Source: Pseudomonas reidholzensis
Lineage (GTDB): Bacteria > Pseudomonadota > Gammaproteobacteria > Pseudomonadales > Pseudomonadaceae
Direction of reading: 5' to 3'
NCBI RefSeq assembly: GCF_900536025.1
Contig: NZ_UNOZ01000017.1
Location: forward strand, 234,896 to 298,895
DNA length: 64,000 bases
Notes under the pieces: model-generated
Database searches by the model: none
What the model was told of the DNA's origin: nothing
What the model saw: only the letters and a program-made list of their open reading frames with translations
Program-made: the position numbers and the translations under genes
Shown here: positions 17,600-29,151 of the stretch, piece after piece
How the letters are laid out: each line of letters opens with the position of its first letter
Position numbering within the stretch: the first letter of the stretch is position 1

Positions 17600-20356
17600 G
17601 TGCTCGATCGTTTGGGAATCAGAAGCCGGGTGCTGTTGCTGGCGTTGTTGCCGGCCAGCCTGATGGCACTGGTGCTGGGCAGCTATTTCACCTGGCTGCA
17701 ACAGAATGAACTGCGTACCCAGTTGCTCCAGCGCGGCAAGATGATCGCCGAACAGCTGGCACCCCTGGCCGCCCCGGCACTGGCCCAGCACACCGCCGCG
17801 CAGCTCGAGCGGATCGCCGCGCAGGCCCTGGAGCAGACCGACGTGCGCGCGGTGGCGTTTCTCGCCCCGGACCGCTCGCGCCTGGCCCACGCCGGCCCGA
17901 GCATGCTCAACCAGCCGCCCAGCGGCGGCAGCGGCACGCAGTTGCTGCAACGCACCGGCAACGACGCCACGCGCTACCTGATGCCGGTGTTCGGCCACCA
18001 CCGCGACCTGGCCACCGACGCCGTGCCGGCCGAGGCCGAGCGCCTGCTTGGCTGGGTCGAGATCGAACTGTCGCATGACGGCACCCTGCTGCGCGGTTAC
18101 CGCAACCTGTTCACCAGCCTGTTGCTGATTCTCGGCTGCCTGATCCTCACCGCCCTGCTGGCGCTGCGCATGAGCCGCACCATCAACGACCCGATCAGCC
18201 GCATCAAGCACGCGGTCAACCAGCTCAAGGACGGCAACCTCGAAGCGCGCCTACCGGCGATGGGCAGCCATGAGCTGGACGAACTGGCCGGCGGCATCAA
18301 CCGCATGGCCGAAACCCTGCACAACGCCCACGAAGAACTGCAGCACAGCATCGACCAGGCCACCGAAGACGTGCGCCAGAACCTGGAGACCATCGAGATC
18401 CAGAACATCGAGCTGGACATGGCGCGCAAAGAGGCCCTGGAGGCCAGCCGGATCAAGTCCGAGTTCCTCGCCAATATGAGCCACGAGATCCGCACCCCGC
18501 TCAATGGCATCCTCGGCTTTACCCACCTGCTGCAGAAAAGCGAACTCGCGCCGCGCCAGCTCGACTACCTCGGCACCATCGAGAAGTCCGCCGACAATTT
18601 GCTCGGGATCATCAACGAGATCCTCGACTTCTCCAAGATCGAAGCCGGCAAGCTGGTGCTCGACAGCATCCCGTTCAACCTGCGCGACCTGATCCAGGAC
18701 ACCCTGACCATTCTCGCCCCGGCCGCCCATGCCAAGCAGCTCGAGCTGCTCTGCCTGGTCTACCGCGACACCCCGCTGTCGCTGGTCGGCGACCCGCTGC
18801 GGCTGAAGCAGATCCTGACCAACCTGGTGAGCAACGCGATCAAGTTCACCCGCGAAGGCACCATCGTCGTGCGGGCCATGCTCGAAGACGACCAGGAAGA
18901 CAGCGTGCAACTGCGCATCAGCGTGCAGGACACCGGTATCGGCCTGTCGCCGCAAGACGTGCGGACGTTGTTCCAGGCGTTCAGCCAGGCTGACAATTCG
19001 CTCTCGCGCCAGCCCGGCGGTACCGGGCTTGGGCTGGTGATCTCCAAGCGCCTGATCGAGCAGATGGGGGGCGAGATCGGCGTCGACAGCACCCCCGGCG
19101 AGGGCTCGCAGTTCTGGATCAGCCTGAGCCTGCCCAAGGCCCACGACGATGCCCAGGACCTGCCCCTGCAGCCCTTGCTCGGCCGCCGCGCGGCGATCGT
19201 CGACGGCCACGAGCTGGCGCGCCAGGCGCTCGAGCATCAGTTGCAAGACTGCGGCCTGAGCGTCAGCCTGTTCGCCTCCTTCGACCAGTTGCTGCATGGC
19301 GTGCAGGCGGCGCACCTGGCGGGGCACGCGTTCGAGTTCGCGGTGCTGGGGGCGACCATGAACAGCCTGTCACCCGAGCAACTGGCGCACTACAACCTGC
19401 AGCTGGAGCGCCTGCAATGCCTGTGCGTGGTGCTCTGCCCGACCACCGAGCAGGCGCTGTACCACCCCTACCTGCCCAACCCGCACGGCCAGTTGCTGTC
19501 CAAACCGACCTGCACGCGCAAGCTGCGCCGGCTGCTGCTGGAGCTGATCCAGCCGCGCCGCCAGGTCAGCGAAGTGCGCATCCCCGGCAACCAGCGGATG
19601 CCGAAGATCCTCTGTGTCGACGACAACCCGGCCAACCTGCTGCTGGTGCAGACCCTGCTCGAAGGGCTGGGTGCCGAGGTGCTGGCGGTCGACAACGGCT
19701 ACTCGGCGGTCGAAGCCGTGCAGGACGAGCCGTTCGACCTGGTGCTGATGGACGTGCAGATGCCTGGCATGGACGGGCGCGCCTGCACCGAGCAGATCCG
19801 CCAGTGGGAAAGCAGCCAGAGCGGCAACCCGCTGCCGATCGTCGCCCTTACCGCGCATGCCATGGCCAATGAAAAGCGCGCCCTGCTGCACAGTGGCATG
19901 GACGATTACCTGACCAAGCCGATCAGTGAACGCCAGTTGGCCCAGGTGGTGATGAAGTGGACCGGCCTGAACCTCGGCGCGCCACGCCAGGAGCGCCCCG
20001 TCGAGCGCCTGGCCGAGAGCCACGAGCTGAAAGTGCTCGACCCTGAAGAGGGGTTGCGCCTGGCCGCGGGCAAGGCCGACCTCGCCGCCGACATGCTGAG
20101 CATGCTGCTGGAGTCGCTGGAGGCGGACCGCGAGGCGATCCGCGTGGCGCGCGAAGCGGGTGACCGCGAGGCGATGATCGAACGGGTGCACCGGCTCAAT
20201 GGCGCCTCGCGCTACTGCGGCGTACCGCAGTTGCGCGCCGCCTGCCAGCGCAGCGAGACCTTGCTCAAGCAGGACAATCCCCAGGCCTTGCAGGCACTGG
20301 ACGAGTTGGACCATGCCATCAACCGGCTGGCCGAGCAGGCGCAGATGAGCGCCTGA
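17600..20356 (+). CDS. gacS: Hybrid sensor kinase GacS (BarA)
   Basis: Tripartite hybrid histidine kinase of 918 residues that activates GacA and so the Rsm small RNA pathway controlling secondary metabolism and biofilm. Order: N-terminal membrane helix (LLLALLPASLMALVLGSYF), periplasmic loop, second helix near residue 175, HAMP, HisKA with FLANMSHEIRTPLNG (His near 295), HATPase with NLVSNAIKFT, a degenerate receiver, a true receiver with VLMDVQMPGMDG (Asp near 718), and an Hpt domain with HRLNGASRYCG (His near 864). The GTG start has AGGAGG upstream. ldhA follows 27 bases later, as in other pseudomonads. Confidence 0.96.
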   Translation: MLDRLGIRSRVLLLALLPASLMALVLGSYFTWLQQNELRTQLLQRGKMIAEQLAPLAAPALAQHTAAQLERIAAQALEQTDVRAVAFLAPDRSRLAHAGPSMLNQPPSGGSGTQLLQRTGNDATRYLMPVFGHHRDLATDAVPAEAERLLGWVEIELSHDGTLLRGYRNLFTSLLLILGCLILTALLALRMSRTINDPISRIKHAVNQLKDGNLEARLPAMGSHELDELAGGINRMAETLHNAHEELQHSIDQATEDVRQNLETIEIQNIELDMARKEALEASRIKSEFLANMSHEIRTPLNGILGFTHLLQKSELAPRQLDYLGTIEKSADNLLGIINEILDFSKIEAGKLVLDSIPFNLRDLIQDTLTILAPAAHAKQLELLCLVYRDTPLSLVGDPLRLKQILTNLVSNAIKFTREGTIVVRAMLEDDQEDSVQLRISVQDTGIGLSPQDVRTLFQAFSQADNSLSRQPGGTGLGLVISKRLIEQMGGEIGVDSTPGEGSQFWISLSLPKAHDDAQDLPLQPLLGRRAAIVDGHELARQALEHQLQDCGLSVSLFASFDQLLHGVQAAHLAGHAFEFAVLGATMNSLSPEQLAHYNLQLERLQCLCVVLCPTTEQALYHPYLPNPHGQLLSKPTCTRKLRRLLLELIQPRRQVSEVRIPGNQRMPKILCVDDNPANLLLVQTLLEGLGAEVLAVDNGYSAVEAVQDEPFDLVLMDVQMPGMDGRACTEQIRQWESSQSGNPLPIVALTAHAMANEKRALLHSGMDDYLTKPISERQLAQVVMKWTGLNLGAPRQERPVERLAESHELKVLDPEEGLRLAAGKADLAADMLSMLLESLEADREAIRVAREAGDREAMIERVHRLNGASRYCGVPQLRAACQRSETLLKQDNPQALQALDELDHAINRLAEQAQMSA

Positions 20357-20383
20357 AGCCGTCACCCGCCAAGGAGCCCCGCC

Positions 20384-21373
20384 ATGCGCGTCCTGTTGTT
20401 CAGCAGCCAGCACTATGACCAGGAAAGCTTCACCCGGGCCTGCACCGACCGCGGGCTGGAGCTGCACTTCCAGCCCGCCCGCCTGACCCAGGACACCGCC
20501 GCCCTGGCCGACGGCTTCGAGGTGGTCTGCGCGTTCATCAACGACCAGCTCGACAGCGCCACGTTGACCCGCCTGGCCGCCGGTGGCACGCGCCTGATCG
20601 CCCTGCGCTCGGCCGGCTACAACCATGTCGACCTGGCCGCCGCCGAGCGCCTGGGCCTGGCCGTGGTGCGCGTACCGGCCTACTCGCCGCACGCGGTGGC
20701 CGAGCACGCCGTGGCGCTGATCATGGCCCTCAACCGGCGCCTGCACCGCGCCTACAACCGCACCCGCGAGGGCGACTTCACCCTGCATGGGCTGACCGGT
20801 TTCGACCTCCACGGCAAGACCGTCGGGGTGGTCGGCACCGGCCAGATCGGCGCCGCCTTCGCCCGTATCATGGCCGGTTTCGGCTGCCAGCTGCTGGCCT
20901 ACGACCCCTACCCCAACCCCGAGCTGCTGGCCCTCGGCGCCCGCTACCTGGAACTGCCCGAGCTGCTGCGCCAGTCGCGCATCGTCAGCCTGCACTGCCC
21001 GCTGACCGAGCACACCCGCCACCTGATCAACCCGCAGAGCCTGGCCTCGCTGCAGCCCGGCGCGATGCTGATCAATACCGGCCGCGGCGCGCTGGTCGAC
21101 ACCCCGGCGCTGATCGACGCGCTGAAAAGCGGCCAGCTCGGCTACCTGGGCCTGGACGTCTATGAAGAAGAAGCCGAGCTGTTTTTCCAGGACCGCTCCG
21201 ACCTGCCGCTGCAGGACGATGTGCTGGCGCGGCTGCTGACCTTCCCCAACGTCATCGTCACCGCCCACCAGGCGTTCCTCACCCGCGAGGCGCTCGACGC
21301 GATTGCCGACACCACCCTGGACAACATCATCCGCTGGGCGGCAGGCACGCCGCACAACCTGGTCATGAGTTGA
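20384..21373 (+). CDS. ldhA: Fermentative D-lactate dehydrogenase
   Basis: NADH-dependent 2-hydroxyacid dehydrogenase of 329 residues. The NAD-binding motif is VGVVGTGQIGAAF, with catalytic Arg in LIALRSAGYNHVD, Glu in the DVYEEEA region and His in VIVTAHQAFLT. Length and residues match LdhA, which reduces pyruvate to D-lactate. AAGGAG lies before the ATG. The location directly after gacS is conserved in Pseudomonas, and co-transcription is possible. Confidence 0.93.
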   Translation: MRVLLFSSQHYDQESFTRACTDRGLELHFQPARLTQDTAALADGFEVVCAFINDQLDSATLTRLAAGGTRLIALRSAGYNHVDLAAAERLGLAVVRVPAYSPHAVAEHAVALIMALNRRLHRAYNRTREGDFTLHGLTGFDLHGKTVGVVGTGQIGAAFARIMAGFGCQLLAYDPYPNPELLALGARYLELPELLRQSRIVSLHCPLTEHTRHLINPQSLASLQPGAMLINTGRGALVDTPALIDALKSGQLGYLGLDVYEEEAELFFQDRSDLPLQDDVLARLLTFPNVIVTAHQAFLTREALDAIADTTLDNIIRWAAGTPHNLVMS

Positions 21374-21404
21374 TGCTAGGATACGCGGCATTTCTGGAGG
21401 ACCC

Positions 21405-21842
21405 ATGGTCGAGCACGATTTCCGCTACACCCTATTCAACCCGCAACACACCCTGATCGAATGCCGCGCGCTGGTCCCGGGTCGCTACCAGGTGACCGGC
21501 AACGGCGGTTCGATCCACAAGGACGATGTCCTGCTGGTGACCCTCAAGGGCAGCAAGGACTTGTCCATGCGCCTTACCGTCGAGAGCGTGCGCCACCTGA
21601 TCAACCCGCGCGGCCAGTGGGTCGCCGTGGCCAGCGGGCCGGCCTTCAAGGCGCTGGAGATCCTCAACTGGCAGGTCAAGTGCGACAGCTGCGCCGCCGT
21701 GCTCGACTTCGAGTTCGCGGTCGACGCCAAGCTCGGCACCAAGGGCCACAAGCCCGCCGCCAGCGAGCGGGTTGCCGCACTGGGCTGGGCCAGCAAGGCC
21801 GACAAGCACCTGTGCCCGCGTTGCCAGGAGAGCGCCCAGTGA
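21405..21842 (+). CDS. Conserved protein with a C-terminal zinc-ribbon-like Cys pattern
   Basis: Soluble protein of 145 residues. An N-terminal beta-rich region (YTLFNPQHTLIECRALVPG) precedes two Cys pairs, CDSC near residue 94 and CPRC near residue 137, a zinc-ribbon arrangement. No enzymatic motif is seen. TGGAGG lies 7 bases before the ATG. It overlaps the next gene by four bases (GTGA), so they form one translational unit. Function not recognised. Confidence 0.75.
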   Translation: MVEHDFRYTLFNPQHTLIECRALVPGRYQVTGNGGSIHKDDVLLVTLKGSKDLSMRLTVESVRHLINPRGQWVAVASGPAFKALEILNWQVKCDSCAAVLDFEFAVDAKLGTKGHKPAASERVAALGWASKADKHLCPRCQESAQ

Positions 21843-22243
21843 AAAACATGCTGACCGGCGTGCTGATTGCCACCGGCCTGCTGGGCTGCGCCTCCGAACC
21901 GTCGAAGCTGCAACAGGAGCAGAGCTATGTGCTGGAGTGGATTGGCGAACGCCCGCTGATCGACTACAGCCACCTGACCCTGACCCTCGCCGAAGATGGC
22001 CGCGCCTACGGCAACGCCGGCTGCAACCACTGGTTTGCGCCGTACACGCTTGCGGGTGAGCAGATCAGCTTCGGCAAGGTCGGCAAGACCCGCAAGCTGT
22101 GCGCGCCAGCGCTGATGGAGCAGGAAAAACGCTTCCTGCAGGCGTTGGAAACGGTGCAGCGCTGGGATGTGTCGGCGATCGAGCAGATTCGCTTCTGGCC
22201 GGCCGAGGGTAAGCCGTTGCGCTTCTGGCCTGAAGAAGGCTGA
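21839..22243 (+). CDS. META-domain (HslJ-like) lipoprotein
   Basis: Protein of 134 residues. The signal sequence MKNMLTGVLIATGLLGC places the lipid-bearing Cys at residue 17. The mature part has the META-domain pattern LTLAEDGRAYGNAGCNHWFA, then KVGKTRKLCAPALMEQEKRFLQAL, as in HslJ, a heat-inducible outer-membrane protein linked to novobiocin resistance in E. coli. The GTG start overlaps the preceding stop; ATG 21848 is an alternative. A hairpin terminator follows. Confidence 0.82.
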   Translation: MKNMLTGVLIATGLLGCASEPSKLQQEQSYVLEWIGERPLIDYSHLTLTLAEDGRAYGNAGCNHWFAPYTLAGEQISFGKVGKTRKLCAPALMEQEKRFLQALETVQRWDVSAIEQIRFWPAEGKPLRFWPEEG

Positions 22244-22249
22244 TCGCCA

Positions 22250-22272
22250 GTGGGGCTGCGTCGCAGCCCCAC
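22250..22272. terminator. Hairpin between convergent genes
   Basis: GTGGGGCTGCG-T-CGCAGCCCCAC is a perfect 11-base-pair inverted repeat with almost no loop. It lies between the META lipoprotein and the convergent thioredoxin-like gene. There is no T run, so it is a weaker terminator candidate. Confidence 0.6.
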
Positions 22273-22279
22273 GCCGTGA

Positions 22280-22747
22280 TCAGGCGCCGCCCTTGAGCGC
22301 CTTGATCTTCGCTTGCAGCCCTTCCAGGGTCTGCTCGCCCATCAGTTGTTCACGCACCTTGCCCTTGTCGTCGATGATGTAGGTCACCGGCAGCGCCTCG
22401 CTGCGCGGCAGCTGATAGCGCTCGGCCGGGTCCTGGGCGAGCACGGTAAAACCGATGCCCAGGGTCTCGGACGCTTGCTTGAGGTCCTGCCCCTGCAAGC
22501 CGTCGAAGTTGACCCCGACCACCTGGATGCCATCGGCCTGCCACTGCTTGGCCGCGGCGTTCAGTTCGGGGATCTCGGTGCGGCACGGGCCGCACCATTC
22601 GGCCCAGTAGTTGAGCACCAGCCAGTGCCCTTCGATCTGTTCAGCCTTTACCGTGTTGCCGTGCTGGTCCACGCCGTAGTCCGCACCGCAACCGCCGAGC
22701 AACAGGCTCGCAGTGATGGCCAGTGCAGCTGCCAAACGCTTTGCCAT
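22280..22747 (-). CDS. TlpA-family thioredoxin-like lipoprotein
   Basis: Protein of 155 residues. Lipobox LLGGC puts the modified Cys at about residue 20. The thioredoxin fold has active site WAEWCGPCRTEIPEL, then VVGVNFDG and the cis-Pro segment ALPVTYIID. This is a membrane-anchored periplasmic thiol-disulfide reductase of the TlpA/ResA type. No cytochrome c maturation genes lie beside it, so its substrate is unknown. Confidence 0.88.
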   Translation of the reverse strand: MAKRLAAALAITASLLLGGCGADYGVDQHGNTVKAEQIEGHWLVLNYWAEWCGPCRTEIPELNAAAKQWQADGIQVVGVNFDGLQGQDLKQASETLGIGFTVLAQDPAERYQLPRSEALPVTYIIDDKGKVREQLMGEQTLEGLQAKIKALKGGA

Positions 22748-22834
22748 GGGTCAATCCTTCTGGAAGTTTTTCAAACCTGTAATTCAGTCGCTGCGGTTAG
22801 AATAGCCGCCACACCCAGCTGGATGCGACCCGTC

Positions 22835-24196
<1,362 letters not shown>

Positions 24197-24199
24197 ATG

Positions 24200-24263
24200 C
24201 ATCGCAGGCAAGCCCGCTCCTACAGGCACCATACGCCCTGTAGGAGCGGGTTTACCCGCGATG
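24200..24263. repeat. REP-like inverted pair
   Basis: CATCGCAGGCAAGCCCGCTC and its imperfect inverse ending in TTTACCCGCGATG form a hairpin between the DUF2069 gene and the convergent glycosylase gene. The flanking TCCTACAGG variant differs from the TCCCACAGG type at 8201. Confidence 0.75.
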
Positions 24264-24277
24264 GAGGCGCCGCGGAG

Positions 24278-24949
24278 TCAGTGATTGACGGTATGCGCCA
24301 GCATCACCGACAACTGGCACAGCGGCCGGCCGCTCTCGGCGTGCCACTGGTTGAACACTTCCTGCACCAACGCCCGGTCACGCTGACTGGTCGGCGCCTT
24401 GTCGATGACGCCCTGGGCGATCAACGCCGCCGACATATCGTCCGTCGGGATAAAGGTGTCCTTGCCGACCATGCGCAGGAAGCGCGGCGCCGACAACCCG
24501 CCAAGCTGGTTGCCATGCTTGGCCAGGTACTTCCAAAGCCCGACGATATCGGTCACCGGCCAGTCGGCGATGAACGCGCCGAAACTGCCTTTCTCCTGCT
24601 CGACGTCGAGGATCATCTGGGCATTGCGCGGCACGCTCTTGAGCTTGCCCAGGTGGCGGATGATGCGCTCGTCCTGCATCAGCCGCTCCAGGCGCTCGGC
24701 GCCCATGAGCACCACCTTTTCCGGGTCGAAGCCGAAGAACACCTGCTCGAAGGCCGGCCACTTGGCGTCCACCAGGCTGTGCTTGAGGCCCGCACGGAAC
24801 ACCCGCAGCGACAGAGTCGACAGGTAACGGTCGGCACTGATGTCGCGCAATTGCGCCGCGGTCCGCGGCTGCGGCAGAAAGGCCTCGAGGGCCTGGGCCG
24901 AGCCGAAGCGATTCAGGCAGAACGCATGCAGCCACTGATAATCGCGCAT
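24278..24949 (-). CDS. DNA-3-methyladenine glycosylase I-like protein
   Basis: Helical protein of 223 residues of the Tag-related group in the HhH-GPD superfamily (FEQVFFGFDPEKVVLMGAE, DERIIRHLGKLKSVPRNAQ, PRFLRMVGKDTFIPTDDM). The region corresponds to the Tag core, with the Gly-Lys-Asp segment in place of the helix-hairpin-helix. The N terminus lacks the canonical CxW zinc motif of E. coli Tag, so the substrate may differ. It starts 4 bases after the ttcA stop, so the two are co-transcribed. Confidence 0.75.
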   Translation of the reverse strand: MRDYQWLHAFCLNRFGSAQALEAFLPQPRTAAQLRDISADRYLSTLSLRVFRAGLKHSLVDAKWPAFEQVFFGFDPEKVVLMGAERLERLMQDERIIRHLGKLKSVPRNAQMILDVEQEKGSFGAFIADWPVTDIVGLWKYLAKHGNQLGGLSAPRFLRMVGKDTFIPTDDMSAALIAQGVIDKAPTSQRDRALVQEVFNQWHAESGRPLCQLSVMLAHTVNH

Positions 24950-24953
24950 GGGC

Positions 24954-25778
24954 TCAGAGGTTCACCACGTCGAGGAACCGCGAGGCGGCGTTCTCGTCGA
25001 TCTTCAGGCTGTTGAAGTCGAACAGGTTGCGGTCGGCCAACTGCGACGGCGCGACGTTCTGCATGGCGCGGAAGATGCTCTCGGTGCGGCCCGGGTGCTT
25101 GCGCTCCCACTCCACCAGCATCTCCTTGACCACCTGGCGTTGCAGGTTTTCCTGCGAGCCGCAGAGGTTGCACGGGATGATCGGGAACTCCTTCATGTCC
25201 GAGTAGGCCTGGATGTCCTTCTCGTGGCAGTAGGCCAGCGGGCGGATCACCACGTTGCGGCCGTCATCGGCACGCAGCTTGGGCGGCATGCCCTTGAGTG
25301 CGCCGTTGAAGAACATGTTGAGGAAGAAGGTCTCGACGATGTCGTCGCGGTGGTGCCCCAGGGCCATCTTGGTCGCGCCGATCTCGTCGGCGAAGGTGTA
25401 CAGGGTGCCACGGCGCAGGCGCGAGCACAGCGAGCAGGTGGTCTTGCCCTCGGGCACCAGCTCCTTGACCACCGAGTAGGTGTCCTTCTCGACGATGTGG
25501 TAGTCGACACCGAGTGCCTTCAGGTAGGCCGGCAGCACGTGCTCAGGGAAGCCTGGCTGCTTCTGGTCCATGTTCACCGCGACGATCTCGAACTGGATCG
25601 GCGCCACCTTCTGCAGGTGCAGCAGAACATCGAGCATGGTGTAGCTGTCCTTGCCGCCGGACAGGCAGACCATGACCTTGTCGCCATCTTCGATCATGTT
25701 GTAGTCGGTGATGGCTTCGCCAGCGAGACGACGCAGGCGTTTTTGCAGTTTGTTCTGGTTGACCGAGAGGGTGCCCAT
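24954..25778 (-). CDS. ttcA: tRNA-cytidine(32) 2-sulfurtransferase TtcA
   Basis: Protein of 274 residues that thiolates cytidine 32 of certain tRNAs. It has the PP-loop ATPase motif [12 protein letters not shown] and two CxxC pairs, CSLCSR and CNLCGS, which bind the Fe-S cluster, as well as [15 protein letters not shown] 25778 is preferred over an in-frame TTG at 25805 that has no ribosome site and no family match. Confidence 0.96.
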   Translation of the reverse strand: MGTLSVNQNKLQKRLRRLAGEAITDYNMIEDGDKVMVCLSGGKDSYTMLDVLLHLQKVAPIQFEIVAVNMDQKQPGFPEHVLPAYLKALGVDYHIVEKDTYSVVKELVPEGKTTCSLCSRLRRGTLYTFADEIGATKMALGHHRDDIVETFFLNMFFNGALKGMPPKLRADDGRNVVIRPLAYCHEKDIQAYSDMKEFPIIPCNLCGSQENLQRQVVKEMLVEWERKHPGRTESIFRAMQNVAPSQLADRNLFDFNSLKIDENAASRFLDVVNL

Positions 25779-26060
25779 AGCGCTTGAATCCGCGAGGTGT
25801 GACAAAAGCCGACTATTTTACCCACAAAGCGGGCGCGGGCGTAGGGCCTGACCGGAATAAAGGCTGGCATTCCGATCAAAGACTGCAAGGGAATCAACAG
25901 CCGCGCTGACAGCGCGATTTGCTCTAAAAACCCGGTTTTAAGCGGGGATCTGCTTCCTATACTGCGACATAAGGCCTCAACCGCTTGCATCGGTGCCTGG
26001 CCTCGGGCCGCAAGCGCTCCACTTGGGGGGCGTTTGGCAACGACGATAGGAGTGACCCGC

Positions 26061-26660
26061 ATGATCCATCACGTTCTCGGGCTGTTCACCCATCCCGATC
26101 AGGAGTGGAAGGAGATTCGTGGCGAGGACGAGACCATCAGCCACATGTACCTGACCCACACGCTGATCCTGGCGGCCATCCCGGCGGTCTCGGCATTTAT
26201 CGGTACCACCCAGGTGGGCTGGGTGATCGGCAATCGACCGGCAGTGATGCTGACCATGGAAAGCGCCATCTGGATGAGCGTCATGTCCTACCTGGCGATG
26301 CTCGCCGGGGTGGCGGTGATGGGCGCGTTCATCCACTGGATGGCCCGCACCTACGATGCCACGCCGTCGATGGCGCAATGCATCGCGTTTGCCACCTACA
26401 CCGCTACCCCGCTGTTCATTGGCGGCCTGGCTGCGCTCTACCCACACCTGTGGCTGGGCATGCTGATCGGTACGGCGGCGATCTGCTACACGGTTTACCT
26501 GCTGTATGTGGGCTTGCCGACGTTCATGAACATCCCGTCGGATGAAGGGTTCCTGTTCTCCAGCTCCGTTCTGGCGGTGGGCCTGGTGGTGCTGGTGGCG
26601 ATCATGGCCGCCACGGTCATCATCTGGGGCCTGGGCGTGGGGCCTGTGTATACCAACTAG
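26061..26660 (+). CDS. Yip1-family inner-membrane protein
   Basis: Protein of 199 residues. A short amphipathic N terminus, VLGLFTHPDQEWKEIRGED, is characteristic of the bacterial Yip1-like family. Five hydrophobic helices follow (about residues 33-50, 72-92, 110-130, 133-155, 170-190). AGGAG lies 7 bases before the ATG. A -10-like TATACT is present near 25958. Function unknown. Confidence 0.82.
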   Translation: MIHHVLGLFTHPDQEWKEIRGEDETISHMYLTHTLILAAIPAVSAFIGTTQVGWVIGNRPAVMLTMESAIWMSVMSYLAMLAGVAVMGAFIHWMARTYDATPSMAQCIAFATYTATPLFIGGLAALYPHLWLGMLIGTAAICYTVYLLYVGLPTFMNIPSDEGFLFSSSVLAVGLVVLVAIMAATVIIWGLGVGPVYTN

Positions 26661-26789
26661 ATCCAACCAACACTGGGGCATCAGGTCACGGGCCGCCGCA
26701 AGGCGGCCTTTGGCTGCCTGCTGACCGGTGGCTCGGCAGGCCCGCGGCGGTTGCGGCATAATGCCCGGCTCTGGAGAGTGTTGACCGCC

Positions 26790-27284
26790 ATGCCCGAGTT
26801 GCTCGAAACCCGCGTCGAAACCTGTTACCAGCAAGCCGAAGCCTTCTTCAAACGCCCTTTCGCCCGCCCGCAGGTGAGCTTCAAGCTGCGCGGCCAGAAG
26901 GCCGGCGTCGCGCACCTGGACGAGAACCTGCTGCGCTTCAACCTGCAGCTGTACCGCGACAACCAGGAGGACTTCCTGCGCCAGACCGTGGCCCACGAAG
27001 TCGCCCACCTGGTGGCCCATCAGTTGTTTGGCGGGAGCATCCAGCCGCATGGCGAGGAGTGGCAGCTGATCATGCGCGGGGTGTATGAGCTGCCGCCCAA
27101 TCGCTGCCACAACTACGAAGTGCAGCGGCGCACGGCGACCCGCTACATCTATCAGTGCCCGTGCCCGCAGAGTGACTTCCCGTTCAGTGCACAGCGGCAC
27201 AAGCTGGTGCGCCAGGGGCGGCGGTACCTGTGTCGGCGGTGTCGGCAGATCCTCGTGTACAGCGGCGAGACCCGCGTCGAATAG
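26790..27284 (+). CDS. sprT: SprT-family zinc metalloprotease-like protein
   Basis: Protein of 164 residues. The HEVAHLVAHQLFG motif carries the HExxH zinc site, a downstream His is in QPHGEEWQLIM, and the C-terminal zinc ribbon shows CPCP and LCRRCRQIL. This is the bacterial SprT domain, related to the eukaryotic DNA-protein crosslink protease Spartan; its own substrate is unproved. ATG 26790 is chosen; a TTG 9 bases upstream is possible. Confidence 0.92.
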   Translation: MPELLETRVETCYQQAEAFFKRPFARPQVSFKLRGQKAGVAHLDENLLRFNLQLYRDNQEDFLRQTVAHEVAHLVAHQLFGGSIQPHGEEWQLIMRGVYELPPNRCHNYEVQRRTATRYIYQCPCPQSDFPFSAQRHKLVRQGRRYLCRRCRQILVYSGETRVE

Positions 27285-27287
27285 ACC

Positions 27288-27354
27288 GGCCTCATCGCGG
27301 GCAAGTCGGATCGCCGCACCGCCGCTCCTACACGGCCTTGCCCGCGATGAGGCC
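27288..27354. repeat. REP-like inverted pair
   Basis: GGCCTCATCGCGGGCAAG at 27288 is matched by inverted CTTGCCCGCGATGAGGCC ending at 27354. It lies between sprT and its terminator. Confidence 0.8.
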
Positions 27355-27381
27355 GGGGCTGACAGCGCCTATCGCAGGCAC

Positions 27382-27410
27382 AAAAAAGGCGACCCGAAGG
27401 TCGCCTTTTT
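27382..27410. terminator. Bidirectional rho-independent terminator
   Basis: AAGGCGACC-CGAA-GGTCGCCTT with an A run before and a T run after. It serves sprT on the plus strand and dctA on the minus strand. Confidence 0.93.
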
Positions 27411-27424
27411 CAGTGATGCGTCAA

Positions 27425-28798
<1,374 letters not shown>

Positions 28799-28881
28799 CT
28801 AAAGCGCTAACCCTCCTGCACCTGGAGGGATTTGTCGTTGTGTTCGAGCTGCCTCATGGACAGGTCTCTACCAAGTGAATA

Positions 28882-28896
28882 GCAAGGGCAATGCCA
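28882..28896 (-). promoter_or_regulatory. Sigma-54 (RpoN) promoter of dctA
   Basis: On the minus strand TGGCAT-N5-TTGC reads as a good match to the TGGCAC-N5-TTGC consensus, with the invariant GG and GC correctly spaced. RpoN and DctD control of dctA is established in pseudomonads and rhizobia. The predicted transcript start is near 28870. Confidence 0.75.
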
Positions 28897-28975
28897 AAAT
28901 GCCCGGATAGGGTGCAGGGGTAGTGTTTGCGGGGCTCTGGCGCCCAATCAGAGGGCGCTGGCGGGGGTCTGGCTT

Positions 28976-29030
28976 GGCGGATTTCCGCCCGGTGGCGGGA
29001 TTTGAACCGGGCGGATGGCGGGAATCCGCC
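28976..29030 (-). promoter_or_regulatory. Candidate enhancer sites upstream of the dctA sigma-54 promoter
   Basis: Two near-palindromes, GGCGGATTTCCGCC (28976-28989) and GGCGGGAATCCGCC (29017-29030), lie 41 bases apart. Their centres are about 85 and 130 bases upstream of the -24 element. This spacing and symmetry suit a DctD-type enhancer-binding protein. The assignment is an inference. Confidence 0.5.
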
Positions 29031-29051
29031 CGTACAAGGGGTGCCCATGCC

Positions 29052-29136
29052 GGCCTCTTCGCGGGTAAACCCGCTCCCACAGAGTCTTGAGGCGGCTACA
29101 AAAAGGGTGGGAGCGGGTTTACCCGCGAAGAGGCTG
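29052..29136. repeat. REP inverted pair downstream of phoQ
   Basis: GGCCTCTTCGCGGGTAAACC at 29052 is matched by the inverted GGTTTACCCGCGAAGAGGCT ending near 29136. It closes the phoPQ unit and separates it from the dctA control region. Confidence 0.82.
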
Positions 29137-29151
29137 GGCCTGACTGCGCGA

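Noticed and set aside
19370..21406. Antisense frame across gacS and ldhA
   Set aside because: Covers two well-recognised genes and has no domain or start signal of its own.
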